A stretch of 64,000 nt of DNA from an uncultured Eubacteriales bacterium (GTDB taxonomy: Bacteria > Bacillota > Clostridia > Christensenellales > CAG-138): NCBI GenBank assembly GCA_900540495.1, contig UQGA01000007.1:1-64000 (forward strand), written 5' to 3'. A program made the translations under genes and the position numbers. The notes beneath the pieces are model-generated. The model was not told the DNA's origin and ran no database searches. It worked only from the letters and a program-made list of their open reading frames with translations. Position 1 is the first letter of the stretch, and every line of letters begins with the position of its first letter. Shown here in pieces: positions 33,105 to 42,189 of the stretch.

Positions 33105-34922
33105 TTGAATCAGGAACAGTTAGAGGCGAAAAGTCTTGGAGATTTGCGCGAAATCGCAAAACTGCAGGGGGTTAAGGCCGTCACAAAGTACCGCAAGCCC
33201 GAGCTCGTCACGATTATTATGAACGGCGGCGTCGTACCCGCCGATCTGAACGCTCCGCCGGCGCAAAAGGAGTCCGGCGCGCCGCGCCCCGTTGCGGAGG
33301 CCGGCTCCGATCGAGCGGGAATCCCCGCCGAGCCGGTGACGCCAGCCGCCGAACCGGTTGCGGAACCCGGGCCGGCCATTCACGATCCGTCCGCACCGCG
33401 GATCCGCCCGTCGTATGTTTCGCGCCCACAGACCGGGTATCAGAAGCCGGCCTATGACAGCCGCAACTATTCGCAGGGCGGCTATCAGCCGCGCCGCGGG
33501 TATCAGGGCAGCTATCAGCAGGGCGGCTACCAGCAGGGCGGCTATCAACAGGCGAACTATCAGCCGCGCGGCGGTTATCAGCAGGGCGGCTATCAGCAGG
33601 GCGGGTACCCGCCGCAGGCCGGCTACCAGCAGGTCGGCTATGGCACGCCGGATGCCGGGTATGAGGAGGAGCGCCGCTACCGCAACCGGCAGGAAGGATA
33701 TTATAATAAAGATTACGGCACCAGCAATCCCGCCGTGCCCGAGATGTTGCAGACGGGCGAATGTGGCGACGCGGAGGGCGTGCTTGAGGTGCTGCCGGAC
33801 GGATACGGCTTCCTGCGCTCGGAGAACTACCTTTCCGGCGCACACGATGTCTACGTTTCCATCGCGCAGATCCGGCGGTTTGGCCTGCGCACGGGCGACC
33901 TCGTCACGGGCAAGACGCGCCCATCCAAGGAAAACGAGCGGTTTCTGGCGCTGCTGTACATCACCGCGGTGAACGGCGAGGACCCGGAAAAGCTTTCCGA
34001 GCGCACGCCGTTTGAGAACCTTGTGCCCATTTTCCCGAACGAGCGGTATACGCTTGAGCGCACCGGCGTGAAGAACGACCTCTCCATCCGGCTGATCGAT
34101 CTCATCGCCCCCATCGGCAAGGGCCAGCGCGCGATGATCGTCTCGCAGCCGAAGGCGGGCAAGACGACGTTGCTCAAGAACATCGCCAACGGCATCTCCG
34201 ACAACTATCCGGACGCGCATCTCATCGTCCTGCTCATCGACGAGCGGCCGGAAGAGGTCACCGATATGCAGCGCTCCATCCGCGGCGAGGTCCTCTACTC
34301 GACGTTCGATGAACTGCCGGAGCACCATACGCGCGTGGCGGAGATGGTGCTGGAGCGCGCGATGCGCCTGGTTGAGCACGGGCGGGACGTCGTCATCCTC
34401 ATGGACAGCCTGACGAGGCTTGCGCGCGCCTACAACCTGACCATCCCGCCCACGGGCAGGACGCTTTCCGGCGGCATGGACCCGGGGGCGCTGCACAAGC
34501 CCAAGCGCTTTTTCGGTGCGGCGCGCAACATCGAGAACGGCGGCAGCCTCACGGTGATCGCCACTGCTTTGTCGGAGACGGGCAGCCGCATGGACGATAT
34601 GGTCTACGAGGAGTTCAAGGGTACGGGCAACATGGAGATCCATCTCGACCGCAAGCTGTCCGAACGCCGTATTTTCCCGGCCATCGACATCTACAAGTCC
34701 GGCACCCGCCGCGACGACCTACTGCTCTCCAAGGCCGAACTGGAAGGCGTTCGCACCATCCGCCGCGTGCTCTCCGGCGGCAATCCCGCCGAGGTGACCG
34801 AGCAACTCATCGCCATGCTCGACAAAACGAACACGAACGAGGAGTTTCTCCAGCGCGTGAAGGACTGGGTGCGCATCTATGAGAAGGACGGTTACACGGC
34901 GTCCAACCGCTTCGGCAAGTAA
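33105..34922 (+). CDS. rho: Transcription termination factor Rho with a Q/G/Y-rich insert
   Basis: Hexameric RNA helicase that terminates transcription (605 aa; usual length about 420). The N-terminal Rho_N/SAP-like segment (SLGDLREIAKLQGVK) is followed by a Pro/Ala-rich stretch and a low-complexity region (about 110-200) of repeated QGGYQ, QPRGGY and QANYQ units. The RNA-binding cold-shock-like domain (GVLEVLPDGYGFLRS) and the ATPase follow, with Walker A SQPKAGKTT (Lys353), VLLIDERPEEV and the R/Q loops. The catalytic core is complete. The start is TTG 33105 after GAGAGGAGC. The insert resembles the prion-like region described in clostridial Rho. Confidence 0.96.
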   Translation: MNQEQLEAKSLGDLREIAKLQGVKAVTKYRKPELVTIIMNGGVVPADLNAPPAQKESGAPRPVAEAGSDRAGIPAEPVTPAAEPVAEPGPAIHDPSAPRIRPSYVSRPQTGYQKPAYDSRNYSQGGYQPRRGYQGSYQQGGYQQGGYQQANYQPRGGYQQGGYQQGGYPPQAGYQQVGYGTPDAGYEEERRYRNRQEGYYNKDYGTSNPAVPEMLQTGECGDAEGVLEVLPDGYGFLRSENYLSGAHDVYVSIAQIRRFGLRTGDLVTGKTRPSKENERFLALLYITAVNGEDPEKLSERTPFENLVPIFPNERYTLERTGVKNDLSIRLIDLIAPIGKGQRAMIVSQPKAGKTTLLKNIANGISDNYPDAHLIVLLIDERPEEVTDMQRSIRGEVLYSTFDELPEHHTRVAEMVLERAMRLVEHGRDVVILMDSLTRLARAYNLTIPPTGRTLSGGMDPGALHKPKRFFGAARNIENGGSLTVIATALSETGSRMDDMVYEEFKGTGNMEIHLDRKLSERRIFPAIDIYKSGTRRDDLLLSKAELEGVRTIRRVLSGGNPAEVTEQLIAMLDKTNTNEEFLQRVKDWVRIYEKDGYTASNRFGK

Positions 34923-34991
34923 CGCGCCCCGGCCGGCTGCATAGCTGGCCGGAAAAATGCCGAAAATCCTGCGCCTGTGGAAAAATAGGGC

Positions 34992-35020
34992 TTGCTTTTT
35001 CGGCGTGACGCGGCTATAAT
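34992..35020 (+). promoter_or_regulatory. SigA promoter of rpmE
   Basis: TTGCTT, a 17-nt spacer and TATAAT (35015-35020), 33 nt before the ATG. Confidence 0.8.
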
Positions 35021-35053
35021 ATGCGTTGGACTGTTTTTGAAGGAGTGAATTGC

Positions 35054-35251
35054 ATGAAGAAGGGCATCCATCCGTCTTACGGCGAAGCAACGGTTCGCTG
35101 CGCATGCGGCGAGACCTTTACGACCGGCTCCACCCGTGGCGAGCTGAAGGTCGAAATTTGCAGCAAATGCCACCCGTTCTACACCGGCCGTCAGAAGCTG
35201 GTGGACAGCGGCGGACGTGTCGACCGCTTCAAGAAGCGCTACGGCATGTAA
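35054..35251 (+). CDS. rpmE: 50S ribosomal protein L31, zinc-binding form
   Basis: 65 aa, large-subunit ribosomal protein at the inter-subunit bridge. The zinc ligands Cys16, Cys18, Cys36 and Cys39 (CAC and CSKC) are all present, so this is the C+ type made under zinc sufficiency. The C-terminal GRVDRFKKRYG is typical. ATG 35054 follows GAAGGAGTG. It is monocistronic, with its own promoter and a strong terminator, next to rho as in many Bacillota. Confidence 0.97.
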   Translation: MKKGIHPSYGEATVRCACGETFTTGSTRGELKVEICSKCHPFYTGRQKLVDSGGRVDRFKKRYGM

Positions 35252-35270
35252 GGCCAACCGATTTTCAGGA

Positions 35271-35296
35271 AAGCGCACCAGACGGTGCGCTTTTTT
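35271..35296 (+). terminator. Terminator of rpmE
   Basis: Nine-bp stem AAGCGCACC / GGTGCGCTT with loop AGAC, continuing into TTTT. Confidence 0.93.
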
Positions 35297-35392
35297 CGCG
35301 CGCCGCCGCCTCCAATTTGTAACCGTTTTGATAATTTTCGCACAATCCCCCTGTGCGGGGCCTGTTTTGGGGCGTTGTGCGCGGCGGTCAAG

Positions 35393-35421
35393 TTGCGCTT
35401 TTTTGGTTTGTCTGGTATGAT
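35393..35421 (+). promoter_or_regulatory. SigA promoter of tyrS
   Basis: TTGCGC, a 17-nt spacer and TATGAT with a TGG extended -10. The leader is only about 25 nt, so there is no room for a T-box. Confidence 0.75.
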
Positions 35422-35450
35422 ATCGGCATATGGGTAGGAGGAAACGGGAA

Positions 35451-36683
35451 ATGGAACGGAATGTCTATGATGTGCTGGAGGAGCGTGGCTTCCTCAAGCA
35501 GTGTTCGCATCCGGACGAACTGCGCGAGCTGCTCGGCCGGGAAAAGGTAACGTTTTACATTGGCTTCGATCCTACGGCGGACAGCCTGCACATCGGCCAC
35601 TATGTGGCGCTGATGACCATGGCGCATATGCAGCGCGCCGGGCATCGCCCCATTGTGCTGCTTGGCGGCGGCACCGCCATGATCGGCGACCCGTCCGGCA
35701 AGACGGACATGCGCCGCATGATGTCCAACGAGGAGATCGATCACAACGCCGCCTGTTTCCAAAAGCAGATGGCGCGGCTGATCGACTTTTCAGATGGCAA
35801 GGCGCTCGTGTTCAACAACGCGGAGTGGATTCGCGGTCTGAACTTTCTGGATTTCATGCGTGAGATCGGCGTCCACTTCTCCGTGAACACGATGCTGCGC
35901 GCCGAGTGCTACCGCCAGCGCATGGAGCGCGGACTCACGTTTTTCGAGATGAGCTATATGCTCATGCAGAGCTATGATTTTCTGGTCCTCAACCGCCGGA
36001 CCGGCTGCGTGCTGCAGATGGGCGGGGACGATCAGTGGAGCAACATTCTGGGCGGCGCGGATCTTATCCGCCGCAAGGAGCACAAGCCGGCCTATGCGCT
36101 TACGACGGCGCTGCTGACCACCAGCGAGGGCAAGAAGATGGGCAAGACCGAGAAGGGCGCCCTCTGGCTCGATCCGGCGCGTTGTTCCCCCTATGATTTT
36201 TACCAGTACTGGCGCAATGTGGACGATGCGGACGTGGAGCGTTGTCTGGCGCTGCTGACGTTCCTGCCGATGGACGAGGTGCGCCGACTCGGCGCGCTGC
36301 GCGATGCCGCGATCAATGAAGCAAAGCGAACGCTGGCGTTCACGCTTACCGAGCAGGTGCACGGCACGGAGGAGGCGCAGCGGGCGCAGGCGGCGGCGGA
36401 AGCGCTCTTTGGCGGCGGCACCGACATGTCCGGCATGCCCACCGTATCGCTCGTCCAAACGCAGATCGACGAGAGCGGGCTTCGGCTTCCAGACCTGCTG
36501 GTGCTGGCGGGCCTTGCCAAGTCCAAGTCGGATGCAAGGCGGCTGATTGCGGACGGAGCGGTATATGCCGGCGAGCGGCGCGTGGAATCGTATGCGGAGA
36601 CGCTGCCGCCCGATGCGCTCGACGGGGAGGGCGTCATTCTTCGCAAGGGCAAAAAGAGCTTTTGCAGAATGAAGCGTGCATAG
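35451..36683 (+). CDS. tyrS: Tyrosyl-tRNA synthetase
   Basis: Class Ic synthetase (410 aa) that charges tRNA-Tyr. The HIGH motif lies in GFDPTADSLHIGHYV, tyrosine- and tRNA-binding residues in FFEMSYMLMQSYDFLVLN, and the KMSKS loop is KKMGKTEKG. The C-terminal S4-like RNA-binding domain (about 345-410) is complete. ATG 35451 has AGGAGG 9 nt upstream; an ATG seven codons earlier overlaps that site. Its stop codon directly touches the next start codon. Confidence 0.96.
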   Translation: MERNVYDVLEERGFLKQCSHPDELRELLGREKVTFYIGFDPTADSLHIGHYVALMTMAHMQRAGHRPIVLLGGGTAMIGDPSGKTDMRRMMSNEEIDHNAACFQKQMARLIDFSDGKALVFNNAEWIRGLNFLDFMREIGVHFSVNTMLRAECYRQRMERGLTFFEMSYMLMQSYDFLVLNRRTGCVLQMGGDDQWSNILGGADLIRRKEHKPAYALTTALLTTSEGKKMGKTEKGALWLDPARCSPYDFYQYWRNVDDADVERCLALLTFLPMDEVRRLGALRDAAINEAKRTLAFTLTEQVHGTEEAQRAQAAAEALFGGGTDMSGMPTVSLVQTQIDESGLRLPDLLVLAGLAKSKSDARRLIADGAVYAGERRVESYAETLPPDALDGEGVILRKGKKSFCRMKRA

Positions 36684-37343
36684 ATGGCATATCGTACCGT
36701 AAAACAGGCAGGTGAAACGGAGACCGTCGTGAAGCGGTCGCGCTTTATCGGCCGCTGTTTTCCGGTTTCGGACGAGCAGGAGGCGCTGCGCCTGCTCGAA
36801 GAGGTGCGCAGACGGCACTGGGATGCGACGCACAACTGCTACGCCTACTCGATCGGCGAAACCGGCGTGTGCGCGCGTTTTTCGGATGATGGCGAACCTG
36901 CCGGCACCGCCGGGATGCCCATACTGGAAGCGATCCGGCGCATCGGCGTGACGGATGTTCTCGTTGTGGTGACGCGCTACTTCGGCGGGATCTTGCTCGG
37001 CGCCGGTGGGCTTGTGCGGGCGTATTCCGCGGCCGCGGCGGCGGCGGTGCGCGCCGCCGGACAGATCGAAATGCTGGAGTGTGTGCGCGTGACGCTTGAG
37101 GTCCCCTATGCGCTCTGGGGGCGCGTGCAACCGCTGCTGCGTGAGGGCGCGCAGGTGGAGGAGATCCGCTATGAGGTGGCCGTGTCCGCCGTCGCATGGA
37201 TACGCAAGGCGGATTGCGACGCGCTCGCGCGCGCCATCGTCGACCGGACGGACGGCCGCGTGATCCCGCAGGCCGGGGCGTGCGCCATGCGTGCGTTCCC
37301 CGTGGAACCGGGCGAAGCGCCGGAGGAATCGGAAGAGGAGTGA
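36684..37343 (+). CDS. yigZ: YigZ/IMPACT-family protein
   Basis: 219 aa. The N-terminal UPF0029 domain (1-125) shows the family segments KRSRFIGRC, THNCYAYSIG, FSDDGEPAGTAGMPIL and VVTRYFGGILLGAGGL. The C-terminal ferredoxin-like half (DUF1949 type) is more variable. Members are linked to translation control in eukaryotes (IMPACT); the bacterial role is unsettled. The ATG follows the tyrS stop with no spacing and only a weak ribosome binding site, so translation is probably coupled to tyrS. Confidence 0.9.
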   Translation: MAYRTVKQAGETETVVKRSRFIGRCFPVSDEQEALRLLEEVRRRHWDATHNCYAYSIGETGVCARFSDDGEPAGTAGMPILEAIRRIGVTDVLVVVTRYFGGILLGAGGLVRAYSAAAAAAVRAAGQIEMLECVRVTLEVPYALWGRVQPLLREGAQVEEIRYEVAVSAVAWIRKADCDALARAIVDRTDGRVIPQAGACAMRAFPVEPGEAPEESEEE

Positions 37344-37348
37344 ATGCA

Positions 37349-39481
37349 ATGAAGCGAAAGCTGCTGTGGCCGGCGTTGTTGAGCCTGGTGCTCGTGCTGG
37401 CGATGTGTGCGTTCTGTCCGCCCGCGTTTGCGGACGACGAGGTGCGCATCGAGGTGACGGCGGACCCGACCGAGCTGTCCGAAGGCGGCCCGGTGCTGTT
37501 TACGTTTGAAATCTCCAACTATTCCGATTTTGAGCTGCACGAGATCACCATCGGTCTTGACAATGCCATCTTTACCATCGAGGGAATGGAGGGGGCCGTT
37601 ATTCCGCCCGGCGGTTCGGCGACGTTTCCGCTGCTTTATGAAGTGCCGGATTCCAAGATCGGGCTGGAACTGCTGTTTCAGGTGAGCTGGCTGCGCTACG
37701 GGGAGCCGTTCACCATGGAGGTGCCGGTGACCATCGCGCGCGCGGTGGAACCGATCATCACCATCACGCGCACGGTGGACAGCGCGTACGCCAAACAGGG
37801 CGATACGATCATCCTGACGTACGAGCTTGCCAACGAAACCAAGTTTGACATGACCAATATCACGGTCATCGACGAGCAGATCAGCGACAACGCCATCCTG
37901 CGCAACCACACGCTCAACGCGGGCGGCACGCTTTCCCAGTCGTATGTCTATACGATGGGGGAGGACGACGTGGTCTCGGCGCCCATCGTCACCTATGACG
38001 TCAACGGGAAGACCAAGTCGTTTTCCGCCATCGAGCCCATCACGCTGTCGATGGTGCTCGTGCAGATTGATCTGAACGTGGAGATGGGCACGCCCGCCGC
38101 CACCGGCGTACCCTTCACCATCACCGCCGTGAACAACGGCAATCAGACCGTGACCGATATTCGCATTACGGACGAGCTGGGCAACCCCGTACACGAGGGC
38201 TCGTTTTCTCTCGATCCGGGCCAGAGCCGTTCCTATTCCTATCTCGTCGTCCCCGTCTCCACGGAACCGGTGCGCAACGTCGCCTTCCATCTGACGGGGA
38301 CCGACGCGCTCGGCGAGGCATACGAGCCGGAGTACGAGCAGACCTATGAGGTGCATCCGTTTGTGGACGATTCGCAGCTCAGCGTGACCCTGTTGCCGGA
38401 GATCCTGGAGCCATGGACGGCGCAGACCGGCGCCGTGCGCGTGCGCGTAATCATCCGCAACACCAGCGCCGTCGAGCTGATCAACGCCGTCCTGTCGGAA
38501 TCCACGCTGGGCGATCTGGCCACATACGATGTGCTCAACAACGGCGATACGATCTTCGAACAGGAACTGGTCATCGGTTCGCCGCGCAACCTGACGTTTT
38601 CCATCAAGGCCGTGGACCCGGCCGGCACGGAGCGCGTGCTGACCGGTGCGATGCTCACCGTTGCCTATCCCACGGCAACGGATACGCCTGCGCCCACCAT
38701 GCCCGCGGCGGAGTTGCCAACGGAAGGGATCGCCGGGGGATGGAACAGCACGCTCGTCATCGTGCTCATCATCGTCGGCGCCGTCATGCTCGCGGCGTTT
38801 ACAGCGTTGATCATCCTCGCCGTGCTCGAACACCGCAGGACTGGCGGCATTGCGCTGGACGACGAGTTGGAAGATCTGGACGAGCCGGACGAATCGATCG
38901 ACCTTGCATTTGACGAGGATCCCGTCCCGCCGGGACCTGCCCCGGCCCGGACAAGCAGCGGTCAGCGAACGGCGGAGGAGTTCGTCCGCATTGCCGAGGA
39001 GCGCCGCCAGCGGTTTGTGCCCACAAAACGACCGCTGATGCCCACCGTGGTGCCGGAATTTGACGATGGCCTCACGCACCGCAGCGAGGAGACGCCGCCG
39101 CAGACGACGGCGCGCCAGCCCATCGTCGCGCCGCCGCCGTCACAGCAGGCGCAGCAGCCGGCGTGGACGCCGCCACAGACGACGGCGCGCCAGCCCATCG
39201 TTACGCCGCCGCCGTCACAGCAGGCGCAACAGCCGGCGTGGACGCCGCCGAAACAGCAGCCTTCTACGCAAGCCACCTATCGGACGTCGCCGCCGTTTAC
39301 ACCGCCGTCTGCCCGGTTAACCACGCCGACGTCCGCCGGCGGGGATCTGCTCACGCCGCAGGAAGCGGCTGCCCGCGCGCCGAAGCGGATATCGCTTCGG
39401 CCGGAGCCTGCCGTGCGCGTCAAACAGAGGGAGACGGTCCGCCGCGTCCCACATGGGGAAGAGGAGCAGGAGCATGAGTGA
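37349..39481 (+). CDS. Type I membrane protein with CARDB/DUF11-like repeats and Pro-rich cytoplasmic tail
   Basis: 710 aa, function unknown. A signal peptide with likely cleavage after AFA (near 31) leads to about four extracytoplasmic Ig-like modules (around 32-465) of the CARDB/COG1361 type, each with a conserved N-x-G or G-D-T turn (for example VNNGNQTVTDIRITDELGN). One membrane helix (about 468-493) follows. The cytoplasmic tail (494-710) is acidic, then Pro/Gln-rich with a 25-residue repeat, and ends in basic and acidic patches. ATG 37349 follows GAGGAGTG just after yigZ. Such proteins often display surface domains or anchor envelope complexes; here this is inference only. Confidence 0.75.
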   Translation: MKRKLLWPALLSLVLVLAMCAFCPPAFADDEVRIEVTADPTELSEGGPVLFTFEISNYSDFELHEITIGLDNAIFTIEGMEGAVIPPGGSATFPLLYEVPDSKIGLELLFQVSWLRYGEPFTMEVPVTIARAVEPIITITRTVDSAYAKQGDTIILTYELANETKFDMTNITVIDEQISDNAILRNHTLNAGGTLSQSYVYTMGEDDVVSAPIVTYDVNGKTKSFSAIEPITLSMVLVQIDLNVEMGTPAATGVPFTITAVNNGNQTVTDIRITDELGNPVHEGSFSLDPGQSRSYSYLVVPVSTEPVRNVAFHLTGTDALGEAYEPEYEQTYEVHPFVDDSQLSVTLLPEILEPWTAQTGAVRVRVIIRNTSAVELINAVLSESTLGDLATYDVLNNGDTIFEQELVIGSPRNLTFSIKAVDPAGTERVLTGAMLTVAYPTATDTPAPTMPAAELPTEGIAGGWNSTLVIVLIIVGAVMLAAFTALIILAVLEHRRTGGIALDDELEDLDEPDESIDLAFDEDPVPPGPAPARTSSGQRTAEEFVRIAEERRQRFVPTKRPLMPTVVPEFDDGLTHRSEETPPQTTARQPIVAPPPSQQAQQPAWTPPQTTARQPIVTPPPSQQAQQPAWTPPKQQPSTQATYRTSPPFTPPSARLTTPTSAGGDLLTPQEAAARAPKRISLRPEPAVRVKQRETVRRVPHGEEEQEHE
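39091..39250 (+). repeat. 75-bp tandem repeat in the Pro/Gln-rich tail
   Basis: Two nearly identical copies of a 75-bp unit start at 39091 and 39166, with the beginning of a third at 39241. Each encodes 25 residues with PPQTTARQPIV and PPPSQQAQQPAW. Confidence 0.9.
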
Positions 39482-40142
39482 ATTTACCGGCTGCCCGGAG
39501 GAGATGTACCGGTTCTTCTGGGAGATTGCGTTTCAAAACCATCGGGAATTTTTTGAGGCCAATCGTGAGCGGTATCGGACGCTCGTGCAGCAGCCCATGC
39601 TGGCGCTTGCCGAACGGCTGTTGCCCACGGCGCTTTCGATTGACCCGCGCTTTCAAACGCGCCCGTCGGCCATCGTATCGCGCATTCGGCGGGATACGCG
39701 TTATACGAAGGACAAGTCCCCCTACCGCGACCATGTATGGCTCGGGTTCAAACCCGCCGGCATGCGCACGAGCGAATGCTTTGTTCTCTATGCGGAGTTT
39801 GAGCGCGAGCGGTACGGCTACGGCATGGGCATGTATGCGCCGGAGCCGGCGCTCATGGCCGAGCTGCGCGCCCGGATGCTCGCACGGCCCAAACACTTTT
39901 TGGAGCTCGTGGAGGAGCAGCGGTTTCGGGAACGCTTTGAGGTCTTCGGCGAGTCATACCGCAGGCCGCGCTTTACAGGGTGCGAGGCGGCGTTGCTGCC
40001 ATGGGTCAACCGACGCTCGCTGGGGTTTTCCTTCGCTTCTCCGGCGCTGAGCCGCACGTACTCCCCCCAAATTGCAGATGAAATTCTCGAAGCGTTTGCC
40101 CTGCTTAAGCCGGTATATCGCTTTCTGATGGGGCTTGACTGA
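39474..40142 (+). CDS. DUF2461 family protein
   Basis: 222 aa soluble protein. The order FFWEIAFQNHREFFEANRE, SRIRRDTRYTKDKSPYRDHVWL and the GYGMGMYAPEP segment matches the DUF2461 (TIGR02453) family of unknown function. ATG 39474 overlaps the preceding gene by 8 nt and has GAGGAGCAGGAG upstream. Its last 38 nt are shared with the 3' end of the convergent membrane-protein gene. Confidence 0.85.
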   Translation: MSEFTGCPEEMYRFFWEIAFQNHREFFEANRERYRTLVQQPMLALAERLLPTALSIDPRFQTRPSAIVSRIRRDTRYTKDKSPYRDHVWLGFKPAGMRTSECFVLYAEFERERYGYGMGMYAPEPALMAELRARMLARPKHFLELVEEQRFRERFEVFGESYRRPRFTGCEAALLPWVNRRSLGFSFASPALSRTYSPQIADEILEAFALLKPVYRFLMGLD

Positions 40143-42036
40143 GGTCGAAGATCACAACGGCGCCGTTGTTGAACACGGCGGCATAGTGCGTCGAAAAGTA
40201 GTCCACATCGCATTGATAGTTGGCGCGCTCATAGGGACCGATGTAAACATAATCGATGGAATAGGTTTCGCGCAGCGCGGGCAGGGTCGTTTCCGGCTCT
40301 TCGAATAGCCCGCGCAGCGCGCTTTCCCGCGCGCTGTAATCCACACCGTGGAAATAGAGGAACGTACCGGCGCCGCACACGATATTGCGCCCGGTCAGGA
40401 CGGCGACGGCATTGTTGTGGTTGTTGTATGTGAGGAAGGTGGCGTCGCTCTCCGTGTTCTCCTGGATGAACGCAGCCGCCTCGACCTCCTCCGCGCCGAT
40501 GAGCTGGTATTCGGATACCAGCTCGCGCCCAAGCGTCAGCGTGCCGGACAGGAACAGCGCCACGGCGGTCATGCCCGACAGCAGGCGAAGCCCGTGCAGA
40601 GGCTGTTTTTGCGCCAGCGTCTGCGTCCGCAGGCGACGATAGGTGCGCACGAGCCACTTGGCTACGAGCGCGCAGGTATAGGCAAACCAGATGAACAGGA
40701 TCTTGTTGTTGTCATACGGGTTGGGCTGGAACTGGACCAGCTCTCCGATGCACCAGACGGCCAGCACGCCGCCATAGACCGCCCGGTCGTGGCGGTCGGC
40801 ATCGAGAAAGGCGACCGGCAACAATAGGAACAGCAGTCCCCAGTTTTTGATGTAGAACCAGAGGAAAGAGTCGCTCACGTTGTCCCAATTCCAGTTGAAC
40901 TGCAAAAAGCTCCCCGCCTGCCGGAATGTGAACAGGAGCAGCTGCGGGAGCGCCAGCACTGCGACGATGAGCGCGTATTTCAGATATCCGAGCAGTTGCT
41001 GCTTGCCCTCGGCGCAAAACAGGCTGCGCATCAGATAGACGGCGCTGATAATCCCGAGCGCGAGGAAGGAATGCGTATGCACCAGCGGCAGTGCGCCGGC
41101 AAGCACGCCGAGCGCGAGGAAAGCCCGCCCGTCCCGTTCAAATGCGCCGCGATAGAGCAGGTAGAGGCAGGGGAACAGCAGCGCCCAGCCAAACAACGTC
41201 GCCCGCTGCGGGATCAGCATGTCCGCGATGGGGTTGACCCAGCGCAGGCCGAAGTCGGGGTAATTGGTCGGCGTTTCATAAAACGCAGTGAACAGGGTGG
41301 AGAGGCGGTCGGGCTGGAATTGCGCCAGGTCAAAAAAGTAGGCAAAGCCAAAACCGCCGCCGACAAAGAACAACAGCGTTGCCAGACAGGCGATGCGCTT
41401 TTCGGACAGCCAGCGCTCAAAGAACAGATATACGCCCATCAGGACCAGCCCGTAGGCGAACATGGCGGGCAGCATCGTCGCAAAGCGCAGATCGGCGCCG
41501 AGCACATAGAATGTGGAACTGATGCTGTCGGAAAGGAACGGATAACCCACCGGCGTGTCGGGGCAGATCGAGTACATCGGCGGGAACGTGCCCTGTTCCG
41601 CAATGCTCGTGATGAACCCGAGGTGCATCGACAGGTCGCCGTAGGTCGATTGCCCGACCCACAGCGCGCCGTCGCGCTCTATGATGGTGTGCGTGGAGAG
41701 CAGGATCACGCCGAGCACGAACAGCGGCAGCAGCGTGAAGAGCATCGGGGCGTCGTCCAGCCAGGGGGCGCGTTTTTGCGTACGGCGGCGGGCGGCGAGG
41801 AAGCAGCCGCATCCGATTGCCGCCGCCGTGACAAGCGCGAGGAGCTGCGCGGTCAGCGTGAAGTCGATCAAAAAGGCCCAAAGCGCAGGCAGCCACAGCA
41901 GCATGACGAGCGCCGATACGCAGCCGAGCCAGACGCGAACGGTCGGCCGCATGTCGGCAAAAACAAGACGCGCTACGGCCAGACCGCATATGATAAAACA
42001 GGCCAGATAGGCCACCGAAAGCAGATCAAGCAGCAA
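40105..42036 (-). CDS. Polytopic membrane protein, GT-C glycosyltransferase-like
   Basis: 643 aa with about 12-14 predicted membrane helices and a C-terminal soluble domain (about 530-643). An early extracytoplasmic loop has YGDLSMHLGFITSIAEQGTFPP, an acidic/His pattern typical of GT-C enzymes that use lipid-linked sugars. The soluble domain ends in SIDYVYIGPYERANY, like the DUF2298/YfhO-type membrane glycosyltransferase relatives. The exact family and substrate are not clear to me. The start TTG 42036 is chosen because GGAGGG lies 7 nt upstream. The gene is convergent with, and overlaps, the DUF2461 gene. Confidence 0.75.
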   Translation of the reverse strand: MLLDLLSVAYLACFIICGLAVARLVFADMRPTVRVWLGCVSALVMLLWLPALWAFLIDFTLTAQLLALVTAAAIGCGCFLAARRRTQKRAPWLDDAPMLFTLLPLFVLGVILLSTHTIIERDGALWVGQSTYGDLSMHLGFITSIAEQGTFPPMYSICPDTPVGYPFLSDSISSTFYVLGADLRFATMLPAMFAYGLVLMGVYLFFERWLSEKRIACLATLLFFVGGGFGFAYFFDLAQFQPDRLSTLFTAFYETPTNYPDFGLRWVNPIADMLIPQRATLFGWALLFPCLYLLYRGAFERDGRAFLALGVLAGALPLVHTHSFLALGIISAVYLMRSLFCAEGKQQLLGYLKYALIVAVLALPQLLLFTFRQAGSFLQFNWNWDNVSDSFLWFYIKNWGLLFLLLPVAFLDADRHDRAVYGGVLAVWCIGELVQFQPNPYDNNKILFIWFAYTCALVAKWLVRTYRRLRTQTLAQKQPLHGLRLLSGMTAVALFLSGTLTLGRELVSEYQLIGAEEVEAAAFIQENTESDATFLTYNNHNNAVAVLTGRNIVCGAGTFLYFHGVDYSARESALRGLFEEPETTLPALRETYSIDYVYIGPYERANYQCDVDYFSTHYAAVFNNGAVVIFDLSQAPSESDIPA

Positions 42037-42070
42037 ATCGGAACCCTCCAACAAGACGGATAGTTCCAAT

Positions 42071-42099
42071 ATTATAGCACAGCGTGCGCGACATGAAAA
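42071..42099 (-). promoter_or_regulatory. Promoter of the GT-C-like gene
   Basis: On the minus strand TTTTCA (42099-42094), a 17-nt spacer and TATAAT with a TGC extended -10 (42079-42071), about 35 nt before the TTG start. Confidence 0.65.
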
Positions 42100-42189
42100 G
42101 GTTGCAGAACAGCCTGCGAGGCGCCGCCTGGTCCGCCGGCCGTATAGCATGCCCGCTTTGGGGCAAAGATATGGCGAGGAGGACGACGC

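Noticed and set aside
34929..34952. Inverted repeat after rho considered as a terminator
   Set aside because: A 10-bp stem is present, but it is followed by A residues on the plus strand and lacks a T tract in either direction.
35299..35450. Possible T-box leader before tyrS
   Set aside because: A promoter at 35393-35421 leaves a leader of about 25 nt, and no T-box sequence or specifier stem is visible.
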